This document shows, one piece after another, positions 50,582 to 58,815 of a DNA stretch of 64,000 nt. The first letter of the stretch is position 1; every line of letters begins with the position of its first letter. This DNA comes from Nostoc sp. KVJ3 (GTDB lineage: Bacteria; Cyanobacteriota; Cyanobacteriia; Cyanobacteriales; Nostocaceae): NCBI RefSeq assembly GCF_026127265.1, contig NZ_WWFG01000001.1, forward strand, positions 1,178,001 to 1,242,000, read 5' to 3'. Position numbers and translations under genes: made by a program. The notes under the pieces were generated by a model. The model saw only the letters and a list, made by a program, of their open reading frames with translations. It had not been told where the DNA came from and searched no databases.

Positions 50582-50732
50582 GTACTTGTACAGAATTAAT
50601 TACACAATGTCATTGCGAATGAAGCAAAGCGTAATGAAGCAATTCGCTTGCGGTTGGGATTGCAACTCTTGGAGACGCTGTTCGCGAACGCTTCGCTCGC
50701 AATGACTGTAAATGTTTTTGTCCAACTACTTA
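50579..50732. mobile_element. 154-bp MITE, family A, copy 2
   Basis: Same length and nearly the same sequence as 33415-33568, with TAAGTACTTGTACAG at the left and AACTACTTA at the right. The left TAA serves as stop codon of the DUF1338 gene. TA borders again suggest IS630-type target choice. Between 50733 and 50902 lie two HIP1-like sites and no gene. Confidence 0.85.
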
Positions 50733-50902
50733 GCGATCGCAATCCTGATTTGATACTTTTCGTAATATCTCTGTATTCCGCTAAGAGCGATCGCATTTCC
50801 TAGAGAAAGTTGAAAAGGATTGTATCTGTAGGTTTATTCTAGAAACTGGGTCGTACATTCCAAATGCATATATATCCAGAAAAATTTTTATGGTGTACTT
50901 TT

Positions 50903-51094
50903 ATGGAAAATCAACTAGGAATTGTTCTAAAACTGCTTTTAATCTCAGCCTTGTTATCGTTATTGATTAAGTATGCAGCACCAAGTCTATCAATTCCGGC
51001 GACAGGAACCAACGCGCTAATTATAGTATTGTTACCGATTGTGATTATAGCGATCGCGCTACTGTGGCGATTCCAAGCACAAAAACAAAGTTAA
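50903..51094 (+). CDS. Small two-helix membrane protein
   Basis: 63 residues from ATG 50903 (MENQLGIVLKLLLISALLSL); an ATG at 50864 would add 13 residues without clear homology. Two hydrophobic helices are seen (GIVLKLLLISALLSLLIKYA and ALIIVLLPIVIIAIALLWRF), separated by a short PSLSIPATGTN turn. It ends QAQKQS in the cytoplasm or periplasm. No family name is recognised. It precedes the AI-2E family gene by 90 bases on the same strand, and the two may be linked. Confidence 0.65.
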   Translation: MENQLGIVLKLLLISALLSLLIKYAAPSLSIPATGTNALIIVLLPIVIIAIALLWRFQAQKQS

Positions 51095-51184
51095 CTCAAA
51101 CCCTCTACGCACAAGTGACTAAAATCAGCTAACCTAGCTGAATTACAAGAAAATTGCATCTCGCCCACCGTTGGGAGTCAGCCT

Positions 51185-52333
51185 GTGAATCTCGGTCAAT
51201 GGATCGGCTTAATCGCCATAGTTCTTTCTTTATACATCCTGTGGCAAATTCGGGAAGTGCTTTTGCTCATGTTTGCCGCAGTTGTGTTAGCCACCACCTT
51301 AAATCGGCTAGCGAAACGCTTCCAACGCTTTGGGATGAAGCGTGGATTCGCCGTTCTCCTAGCAGTAGCTATCTTTTTTGCAGGGATTGTGGGTTTTTTC
51401 TGGCTAATTGTGCCACCCTTTGCCCAGCAGTTTCAAGAACTAACGAATCAGGTTCCAAAAGGATTTGAGCGGTTTAATAATTTCCTTGACGCTTTGAGAA
51501 CTCGCATTCCTAACCAGTTGGTTCCCTACATTCCAGATATCAACAGCCTCATCCAACAAGCACAGCCCTTCGTCAATCGCTTACTGGGAAATTCCTTCGC
51601 CTTTGTATCTGGCTCTTTGGAAGTTGTTCTCAAGATTTTGCTAGTGTTGGTTTTAACAGGAATGATGTTAGCCGATCCCCTTGCTTACCGCAAAGTCTTT
51701 GTGCGGCTTTTCCCTTCATTCTATCGGCGGCGGGTAGAAGGAATTTTAAATAAGTGCGAAGTTTCTTTGGAGGGATGGATTACAGGCGCTTTCATTGCCA
51801 TTTGTGTAGTAGGGGTGATGAGTTTGGTTGGCTTATCAATTTTGCATGTCAAGGCAGCACTAGCTTTAGCGATTTTAGCGGGATTTTTTAACTTGATTCC
51901 CAACCTGGGCCCAACGATGAGTGTAATCCCAGCAATGGCGATCGCTTTCTTGGATGAACCTTGGAAAGCGATCGCTGTCTTGATTCTCTACTTTATAATT
52001 CAACAAGTTGAGAGCAATTTCATCACGCCTGTTGTCATGGCGCATCAAGTCTCATTGCTACCCGCCATCACCTTAATTGCTCAACTATTTTTCGTCACTT
52101 TCTTTGGCTTTTTAGGATTATTTCTAGCGCTACCCTTGACTGTTGTTGCTAAAATTTGGTTGCAAGAAGTATTGATTAAAGATGTTTTAGATGAATGGGG
52201 AAATCATCAAAAAGAGACTGAGTTGGTGATGGTTTCTGAATCTCCCGAAGGAGATGATAATTGGACAGCAGATAGTCCCGATGTTAATCGGGAGCGACCG
52301 ATTGATGATGATATTTTGCAAAAAGAAGATTAA
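51185..52333 (+). CDS. AI-2E family (PerM-like) membrane exporter
   Basis: 382 residues from a GTG start. The family pattern is clear: N-terminal helices (IGLIAIVLSLYILWQIREVLLLMFAAVVLA and GFAVLLAVAIFFAGIVGFFW), a middle soluble segment (QELTNQVPKGFERFNNF), then LAGFFNLIPNLGPTMSVIPA and QQVESNFITPVVMAHQVSLL. Members export quorum signals, sodium or other solutes; the substrate is not predictable here. The C-terminal ~50 residues are acidic and variable. An intergenic terminator-like hairpin lies at 52471. Confidence 0.9.
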   Translation: MNLGQWIGLIAIVLSLYILWQIREVLLLMFAAVVLATTLNRLAKRFQRFGMKRGFAVLLAVAIFFAGIVGFFWLIVPPFAQQFQELTNQVPKGFERFNNFLDALRTRIPNQLVPYIPDINSLIQQAQPFVNRLLGNSFAFVSGSLEVVLKILLVLVLTGMMLADPLAYRKVFVRLFPSFYRRRVEGILNKCEVSLEGWITGAFIAICVVGVMSLVGLSILHVKAALALAILAGFFNLIPNLGPTMSVIPAMAIAFLDEPWKAIAVLILYFIIQQVESNFITPVVMAHQVSLLPAITLIAQLFFVTFFGFLGLFLALPLTVVAKIWLQEVLIKDVLDEWGNHQKETELVMVSESPEGDDNWTADSPDVNRERPIDDDILQKED

Positions 52334-52470
52334 TTAATCAATTCTAGGACTTACGCATTGACAGGAAAGACCAAGTATAGATGATTGGAAAAACCAATCC
52401 GTCGTAGGGGTTACTCATCTGATTTTTTTGCTAATAACACTTGTAAATCAGTGCCTTTCTAGTAAATTAA

Positions 52471-52501
52471 ACAGCCTTGCTCTCAGCAAAGGCTGTCTTT
52501 T
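52471..52501 (+). terminator. Terminator-like hairpin after the AI-2E family gene
   Basis: ACAGCCTT and AAGGCTGT form an 8-bp stem over an inner TGCTCTCAGCA loop that can itself pair (TGCT/AGCA), followed by CTTTT. It lies about 140 bases after the stop. The gap 52334-52643 also holds a solitary TAGGACTTACGCA repeat end at 52345. Confidence 0.6.
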
Positions 52502-52643
52502 GTGCTTTATAAAAAAGTAAAGGTTCAAAACCTTGTCCGCAAGTAGCGCGAATAAATCCTTGTATCTTAAGGTAGGTAGAAACCCCATCCCAAGTGTCTG
52601 GCTTAGTTTAATCCCCCTGCTTCCCCTGCTCCCCCTACTCTCT

Positions 52644-53762
52644 TCATGCCCGTGAAAACTTTTTGCGTAGCTGTCCCAATGGAAACTCTATAAACTGGTG
52701 AATCGCATAGGCTAATCCCAAAGAAATTAATAGAGAAATTCCTCCTTGTAGAACTTTATGCAATTGGGGTAAATACATCTCAACAGCTAAGATCACAGTA
52801 TTATGTACAAGATACAGCGAGTAAGATAGTACACCAATAAAGCGCATCCACTTTAAATTTAGGATTGCGAATAATCCCCAATTGGGAAAGCGAATAGCAG
52901 TAATAAAGATTGGGTATAACCCAATTCCCTGTATGGTAAAAGCAAAGGTTTGTTTAAAATCAAGTGAGCGATATATAAATGTGAAAAGAATCAAGCTTAG
53001 TCCTGCCGGCAGAAATAAATACTTCCACACTTTATTAGAATAGTGCTGTGCATCTAGCATCGGATTACCATTTACTGCCAATGCACAGCCCAATAAAATA
53101 CTATCTAGCCGCGTATCTGTTCCATAATATGTACGATCAAAAGATGCTCCAAAACCATAAGTGAGAACACACCGCCAGAGTAAGACAGCTAAACATAATA
53201 CCCAAAAAATTAGCATTTGTCTGCGTGAACTTACATGCCGTTGACGTAGAGTTATATAAAGCAGTGGAAAAAGGAAATAAAAGTGTTCTTCGACAGCTAG
53301 AGACCAACATACCCAACTACCGACAGTAACATTATTCTCGCTAACAAAAACGCGATAATAGTTGCCATAGTGCAGACACTGAGCTAAGAAGGGCGGTAAG
53401 TCAATTTGCCCCTGAAGTAATCCCAAGACAGTTAAGCCAGCTCCTAATCCCAGCACGAAATAAAATGGCGGCCAAATACGCAGGATTCGTCTGAGATAGA
53501 AGAGCTTAAAATCAAAAGTCTGATAGCGATCGTACTCTTGCCTAAGAAGAGTTGTTATTAAGTAGCCACTGAGAAAGAAAAATACTGTTACACCGAAGCC
53601 TGCTGGAGCAAGGTTTTTAAGTCCTGTATGGTATAGAAAAACAATTAGAAAAGCAATAGTTCTTATTCCATCAAGGGATGGTATATACAATCTTGAATGT
53701 GAATTTGCACCAGCCGAAACATCTGGATTAGTTATAGATGAAGCTGGGGAAGATTTTTCCAA
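52644..53762 (-). CDS. Acyltransferase 3 family membrane protein
   Basis: 372 residues with about 10 hydrophobic helices. The opening RLYIPSLDGIRTIAFLIVFLYHTGL holds the conserved Arg and His of acyltransferase 3, and ITTLLRQEYDRYQTFDFKLFYLRRILRIWPPF is the next signature. SLAVEEHFYFLFPLLY is the third. The family transfers acetyl or other acyl groups to sugars of surface polysaccharides from the cytoplasmic side. Substrate is unknown. It stands alone on the minus strand, facing the AI-2E gene, with a 19-bp-stem hairpin upstream. Confidence 0.92.
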   Translation of the reverse strand: MEKSSPASSITNPDVSAGANSHSRLYIPSLDGIRTIAFLIVFLYHTGLKNLAPAGFGVTVFFFLSGYLITTLLRQEYDRYQTFDFKLFYLRRILRIWPPFYFVLGLGAGLTVLGLLQGQIDLPPFLAQCLHYGNYYRVFVSENNVTVGSWVCWSLAVEEHFYFLFPLLYITLRQRHVSSRRQMLIFWVLCLAVLLWRCVLTYGFGASFDRTYYGTDTRLDSILLGCALAVNGNPMLDAQHYSNKVWKYLFLPAGLSLILFTFIYRSLDFKQTFAFTIQGIGLYPIFITAIRFPNWGLFAILNLKWMRFIGVLSYSLYLVHNTVILAVEMYLPQLHKVLQGGISLLISLGLAYAIHQFIEFPLGQLRKKFSRA

Positions 53763-53909
53763 GAATCTTTACTCCTTGAAGGTGCGACAGAACAGACTTA
53801 AAAGTGGATGAGATAAAGAATCCAGTAACTCATCTTATATACCGCATTTTTACAGACATATTACGTTTTTTTACCATCATTACTATACGTCATTGCTTGT
53901 AAGGAAAAA

Positions 53910-53950
53910 ACTTTTTCTATATCATTGACAATCAATGATATAGAAAAAGT
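53910..53950 (-). terminator. Perfect 19-bp hairpin after the DUF928 gene
   Basis: ACTTTTTCTATATCATTGA and its complement form a 19-bp stem with a 3-base loop (CAA). It is 56 bases after the DUF928 stop on the minus strand. The stem ends in A/T runs, giving the T-run in either direction, so it can terminate the DUF928 transcript. Confidence 0.75.
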
Positions 53951-54006
53951 AAAACTACTGTCCTACAAAGCTTTCACCGTCAGCTTGAATGTTGCTATAA
54001 AAAAGG

Positions 54007-54837
54007 TTACTCCGAGATAATCGGTTCTGCTGCAATATCATCTAAGTGGACGCTGCCTAACAAATTCTGCCACTCTGCTTTTAGTGCTGCATCTTGAGGA
54101 TTTTTCTGACGTAGTTGCGCGAGTATGGCCAGTGCTTCGTACCATATCCCGTTTTGGGCATAAATAGCATAACGCTTTAAAAGTTCTGTTGTTTCTAGCT
54201 CTTTGACTGCGGCTGGATTCAGTGCGACTCTTTTTATTACCCCTTCGACGTAAATCGGGGGAAAATTCTTATCTCGATCGCAGTAAATGGTGAAAAACCA
54301 CCGATATTGTTTGTCTAGTGCCAAGCCAGGAGAAGTAGTAGGTAGAGACACGCTGATGACTCCTGGTTTCTCTGGTAGAGCGATCGCTTTTTTGTAAATC
54401 TCGTTAGAATCCAGATCTTGCAGCACAAATTCAACTGGATAAGGAAAATCTTTGGTATATGGCACATAGAAAAACCAACTTGGGTGTTCTAGCGTTGTCT
54501 TTCCCCAGACATTGATTGTTGAGTTAGCTTCCTCAGTAGAGGCCACTAAAGCAGTCAGGTTTAGTTTAGTAAATTCACATTTAGTCTTTCCGCGCTTCGC
54601 TCCACCCCGGACGCGACCTCCAGGAGGGGGGCCGGGTGGGATTGCGGGTTGATTAAAGGTTATGACTTTATTATGGGTTGTTTTAGCATCAGAGCGTAGG
54701 CGTAGCCTGGCGTAGGCATCGCTAAGTGAAGAACCAAGAGTTGGTTCCGCTATTGCTGGAGTCAGACTAGCAAGTAAATTGGTACAGCTAAAAATGGCTA
54801 CTAAAAACAGTTTGAGCGGTTGTGAATTTGACTTCAT
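54007..54837 (-). CDS. DUF928 exported protein
   Basis: 276 residues with a signal peptide (PLKLFLVAIFSCTNLLASLTPAIA). DUF928 features include the basic GGRVRGGAKRGKTKCE region, LTALVASTEEANSTINVWGKTTLEHPSWFFYVPY and LALDKQYRWFFTIYCDRDK. It should be periplasmic. Residues about 39-49 (SDAYARLRLRSD) come from the CGTAGGCGTAGCCTGGCG repeat at 54691-54723, read in frame. It lies just downstream of the CHAT-CHASE2 gene on the same strand (54 bases), and with DUF1822 forms one unit. Function unknown. Confidence 0.85.
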   Translation of the reverse strand: MKSNSQPLKLFLVAIFSCTNLLASLTPAIAEPTLGSSLSDAYARLRLRSDAKTTHNKVITFNQPAIPPGPPPGGRVRGGAKRGKTKCEFTKLNLTALVASTEEANSTINVWGKTTLEHPSWFFYVPYTKDFPYPVEFVLQDLDSNEIYKKAIALPEKPGVISVSLPTTSPGLALDKQYRWFFTIYCDRDKNFPPIYVEGVIKRVALNPAAVKELETTELLKRYAIYAQNGIWYEALAILAQLRQKNPQDAALKAEWQNLLGSVHLDDIAAEPIISE

Positions 54838-54891
54838 AAAAATCCTTTGTTAAATATATAAACTTTGGAGATTTATCTCAAAAAGATCCTC

Positions 54892-57225
54892 TCATTGCCC
54901 ACTCCCTACCCGCACTTTTGTTGTTGAATTATAAATTGACATCAAGGCAATCGTGGCTACCAGGGATAAAGCCGATGGTATAAACGGCACCCAAGCACCC
55001 GAAATTAACAGACCAAAGCAAACTACATATAAAATACCAGAGGTAAAACTGACTACCAATGCTAACCAAGGGAAGGAAAGCTTTCGCCAAGCCAAAACTC
55101 CCCCTATCAAAGACCAGCCCCAAATCCAGATAACCTCAACCCACAACGACCAAACCCGCAGCAATGGCCGCCCATCCTGGACTGCACTGAGGATCTGGCT
55201 GACCATTTGGGCTTGTACTAACACTCCAGGCATTTGCTCCTGAAAAGGAACACCATAAGGTGTAGCCCAGGTATCTTGAGAATCCCCTTTTGCTGTTACA
55301 CCAATCAAAACAATCTTGTCTCTGATCGCACTGGAGTTAACCGTACTAGATAAAAATTGGGTTAGCTTCACCTGTTCGACTATTTGGTTGGGAGAGCGGT
55401 AGTTAAGTAAAATTTGACCGCCATTAGCATCAATATGGTGATAACCGCCAGTGCGAGGCTTCAGATTGGGAAAAATAGTTTTACCGAGTTGTAAATTCCC
55501 TTCAGGAGTGAACTTTGGTTGAATTCCTAAAGGTTGCAGATAACGAAAGGCTAGTTGTAGACTGAATGCAAAGCGAGCAGGACACAACGATGTCGCCTCC
55601 TGGTTCATAAACAGCAGATGCCGCCGGATAACTCCATCAGAATCGTGAATAAAGTCACTGAATCCTAAATTGGTTGTGGGGATTTCTGGTGGTGGCTTAA
55701 TACCTATGATATTTGCTGTGCTATCACTCCCTTTACATACGCCCACCAAATTCTGAGTTTGTTGAAGACGAGTAATTAAATCTGGTTGTTTGGCTGGAAA
55801 ATCACGGTAGATATCTAAGCCGATGGCGCGGGGTTGGTATTGATTAAGTTTTGCTAGGAGTTTGTTGAGAGATTTTTCGGAAATGGAAGCTCCAATTAAG
55901 GACTCATTATTTTGTCTTTGAACCGCCAGATCGTCATCGTCAATTGTGATTACCAGCATTCGGGGATCGGTTCTCTCTAAAGGACGCGATCGCATCATCT
56001 GGTCAAAGGCTGGAATTTCTAGATTTTCTAGCAATCCCACTAATCTTACCCCAGAAAGCAAGGCTGTAATCGCCAAACTAGATAACAAAGTTGTTGTCAA
56101 TCTGCGTCTGGTAGACAAAGCTAAATTTGGTGGTTCTTGAACTTTTGTAGACCTTAATTCATCCCAAGTAGGTGGTATCTGCGCTGGATTTTGGCAAATC
56201 ATTGGTAGCCAAGTCGCGCAGGGAAAGCGATCCTCAAGTCCTTGCAATCTTTCCCGGGCTTGGCGGACTGATTGATATAAAGACTCACCACCAGCAAAAC
56301 CTTCGAGAAAATACTTTAAGAACTCCTTGGCAACCTGATCTGGGATTGGTTCGCGCATGATAATCATTTGAGGAATTTGCAAGTCAGCGAGTTCTCGCGC
56401 TAATCCCAATCCATCACAGGAGTTGAATATTGCTAATTGCAACCCGTTTTCAATGGCTTTTCTGAGAGCGTACTTTAATTCGCCAATAGTGAGACTATCG
56501 GTTTTATTCAGGTAAATTCGTCCGCTTTCTCCATTTTTGTTACTGGAACTGTGCCCAGCAAAGAAGAGAATATCCCAGTTTTTTCCCCAAAGCTGATCCG
56601 TTAATTCCTTGCGCGGCGGTTCTACCAGAAAGCTGACTTCTGCGTTATTACACTTTTGCAGCAAAGCTTGATCGGCCTGGGTGTCAATTCCCTGACTATT
56701 GCCCACAATTGCTAAAATGTTGACTAATTTATTTAAAGGGCGTGGCTTGGGAATGCGATCGTAGGATGGTGAAGAAAGAGCGATTTCCGCCTTGGGATAA
56801 CGTTCTAACAAATCCCATAGATGCCAGGGTAATAGCTGCAATTGACTATTTTCTGTTTGCAAAATCACCCGCACTTCTTCTGTGGATGACAATCTTTCTA
56901 ACCATTTTTCCCTCAAAGGGCGAAACTCTTCTGCTCGCAGCCAGGTATTAAAGCGGGCTCGTAAAATATGGGAAGTGTTTTCGCAGTCTTGAACCATTGA
57001 TACATTCGTCACCTGCATTTTGTCAGCATGGAGGCGATAACGGCTGCCTATCTGTCGGTAACTAGACTGCCAATGACTGTAATAGAGCGGCATTTCGGGG
57101 AATGAAGGCAGCCTCCCTGTAATTTCTGTTGCAGCCCGTTCGTGTTCTTCACCAATTTGGAGGGTGACAGCAAACCCTTGCTCAAAACTACCCTCTCCGA
57201 ATTTCAGAACCACTAACTTACCCAT
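54892..57225 (-). CDS. CHAT (caspase-like) domain fused to CHASE2 sensor
   Basis: Start set at ATG 57225 (MGKLVVLKFGEGSFEQGF), which has GGGAG upstream and matches the family opening; the ATG at 57255 is less likely. 777 residues. The CHAT protease domain (about 160-355) has the His of LFFAGHSSSNKNGE (H225) and Cys of AIFNSCDGLG (C270), the caspase dyad. After a membrane helix (TTLLSSLAITALLSGVRLVG) comes an extracytoplasmic CHASE2 domain, and then three C-terminal helices. So an external signal may control a cytoplasmic protease. Neighbours are DUF1822 (upstream) and DUF928 (downstream). Confidence 0.9.
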   Translation of the reverse strand: MGKLVVLKFGEGSFEQGFAVTLQIGEEHERAATEITGRLPSFPEMPLYYSHWQSSYRQIGSRYRLHADKMQVTNVSMVQDCENTSHILRARFNTWLRAEEFRPLREKWLERLSSTEEVRVILQTENSQLQLLPWHLWDLLERYPKAEIALSSPSYDRIPKPRPLNKLVNILAIVGNSQGIDTQADQALLQKCNNAEVSFLVEPPRKELTDQLWGKNWDILFFAGHSSSNKNGESGRIYLNKTDSLTIGELKYALRKAIENGLQLAIFNSCDGLGLARELADLQIPQMIIMREPIPDQVAKEFLKYFLEGFAGGESLYQSVRQARERLQGLEDRFPCATWLPMICQNPAQIPPTWDELRSTKVQEPPNLALSTRRRLTTTLLSSLAITALLSGVRLVGLLENLEIPAFDQMMRSRPLERTDPRMLVITIDDDDLAVQRQNNESLIGASISEKSLNKLLAKLNQYQPRAIGLDIYRDFPAKQPDLITRLQQTQNLVGVCKGSDSTANIIGIKPPPEIPTTNLGFSDFIHDSDGVIRRHLLFMNQEATSLCPARFAFSLQLAFRYLQPLGIQPKFTPEGNLQLGKTIFPNLKPRTGGYHHIDANGGQILLNYRSPNQIVEQVKLTQFLSSTVNSSAIRDKIVLIGVTAKGDSQDTWATPYGVPFQEQMPGVLVQAQMVSQILSAVQDGRPLLRVWSLWVEVIWIWGWSLIGGVLAWRKLSFPWLALVVSFTSGILYVVCFGLLISGAWVPFIPSALSLVATIALMSIYNSTTKVRVGSGQ

Positions 57226-57406
57226 GACCGTCACTATCTCCCTGTGCAAAATCATGCCCTGTTCTAATGTCTCATAACAATCTCCACAAGCTTTTACAGA
57301 CTTTTTGCAAAATCCCCAAAAGTTGGATGAATTTTTAATTTTTAATTTTTAATTAACCAATTACCACTTAATAAATTACCGACAAAGAGGAAGATAGCTA
57401 GGTATT

Positions 57407-58363
57407 TCAAATCCGAAAATGTTCGGTAATGCTGGTATCATTAATGGCTACCCTAACGCTAAATTGCTCTGTAGGTTCACCGCGAAACTGCAATTGAATG
57501 TAGTTATCTAATTTTCTTGATTGAGCATCTAAAAATACTGCTCCTGAACTATCTAGAACGGTAAGATGAACTCCGGGTGGTAAGTAGATTTGATTCCCAG
57601 TGGCGTGCAGTTGAAGATGAATACTGGTTTGTCGATCCTTTTCTGGGCTGATTTCCACAATCAACATAACGGGTTGGTTGAGAATTTGGATACCCAAATC
57701 AATCAGTTTTGCCCGTTTGGTAATTGATTCTGGTTGGTCAAGGACGTTGAGTTCTAAAGTTTTAGGACTCCGAAAGGCATAAGCGGGTCTAAGTTCGGGT
57801 ACGCTCCATAGGGATTCAATAGTCTGCCAACCTGTTTCAAATATACCAGCAAACCACTGACTTAAATTCACTTGGGATTGGCGCAGTTGAGCCAGGTGAT
57901 CGATAAAGGCTTCCAATGGTTGCAGTTTTTCTAAAGGCAGTGTTTCAGTTGTGACACTAGGGATAAAACCAAGCAGCTTGGCTTCTTGGAGTGATTCATC
58001 AAATTGAACTACTAAATAACCCACTCGTTCTTCCCAGGTTTCTGGAGGAATGGCACATATTTGTTGATGCAAATGGACGGGGCGACACTCCAAACGACCA
58101 ACTGATGGCACTTCTAAGTCGGCGACATTTCCACTAAAACGCATGATAGGGTTCCAACTATCACTAGCTTGGAGGTTAGTAGGAATATCCATCATTTCCA
58201 AGTAGTCATTTACCACCCATACAGCTAGCGTATTCAGCCGAACTTGCTCTGCTTTTTCAGAATTTGGCTGTTGGTTAGCAAATTCCTGGGCAGTTCTGCG
58301 AGCTGATTGGGAAATCGGCAATTTTAAAACGAAATCGTCTAGCCTATAGGTGGAGTTATTCAT
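57407..58363 (-). CDS. DUF1822 protein
   Basis: 318 residues. DUF1822 is recognised from the opening LPISQSARRTAQEFANQQ, VRLNTLAVWVVNDYLEMMDIPTNL, LECRPVH, and the pattern VGYLVVQFDESLQEAKLLGF. The C-terminus is beta-rich (VHLTVLDSSGAVFLDAQSRK, LQFRGEPTEQFSVRVAI). There is no signal peptide, so it should be cytoplasmic. It is first in the minus-strand set with CHAT-CHASE2 and DUF928. I recall this combination, often with a sigma factor, in other cyanobacteria, so a signalling role is inferred. No sigma factor is present here. Confidence 0.85.
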   Translation of the reverse strand: MNNSTYRLDDFVLKLPISQSARRTAQEFANQQPNSEKAEQVRLNTLAVWVVNDYLEMMDIPTNLQASDSWNPIMRFSGNVADLEVPSVGRLECRPVHLHQQICAIPPETWEERVGYLVVQFDESLQEAKLLGFIPSVTTETLPLEKLQPLEAFIDHLAQLRQSQVNLSQWFAGIFETGWQTIESLWSVPELRPAYAFRSPKTLELNVLDQPESITKRAKLIDLGIQILNQPVMLIVEISPEKDRQTSIHLQLHATGNQIYLPPGVHLTVLDSSGAVFLDAQSRKLDNYIQLQFRGEPTEQFSVRVAINDTSITEHFRI

Positions 58364-58815
58364 AAATCAGTCCCTAGTAATCAATGCTGCTATGTACATA
58401 TCATCAGCATTCACTAAATTTATGCCACAAAATAGAGAATGATTATTAGAAAAATATAATTAATGGTTGGGAATTGGGGAGAAGGCGATGCCTTCGCTCT
58501 ACGCCCTAATTTATATTTATATTCTGCAACGCCTACTTTTAGATAATAGACATAGGAGTGAAAAAGAATGTAGAGACGCGATATATCGCGTCTCTACAAG
58601 GGTTCTGCATCACGCATATTTAATTTCACCAGATGTCTAATGTATTGGCAGTGCGATCGCACCGATGCGATCGTTCGGGGATACACTAGCTGTATGGTTA
58701 TACGGAGGTCATCGCCTCATTGCAGAAAACTGCATAATTAATGAATATTTGCTGATTTGTGATTTAAAGGTGCAGTTCTATTAGATACTCAAATAATCAA
58801 GATGAATAGCACCCT
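58364..58815. other. Divergent promoter region with a 28-bp palindrome
   Basis: 452 bases between divergent DUF1822 and TpsA genes, so both promoters should be here. At 58570-58597 there is a perfect palindrome with arms GTAGAGACGCGATA and TATCGCGTCTCTAC, of the family also found at 37631 and 47511. Two HIP1-like sites lie near 58650. No gene was recognised. AAGGCGATGCCTTCG near 58482 is another small palindromic repeat. Confidence 0.5.
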
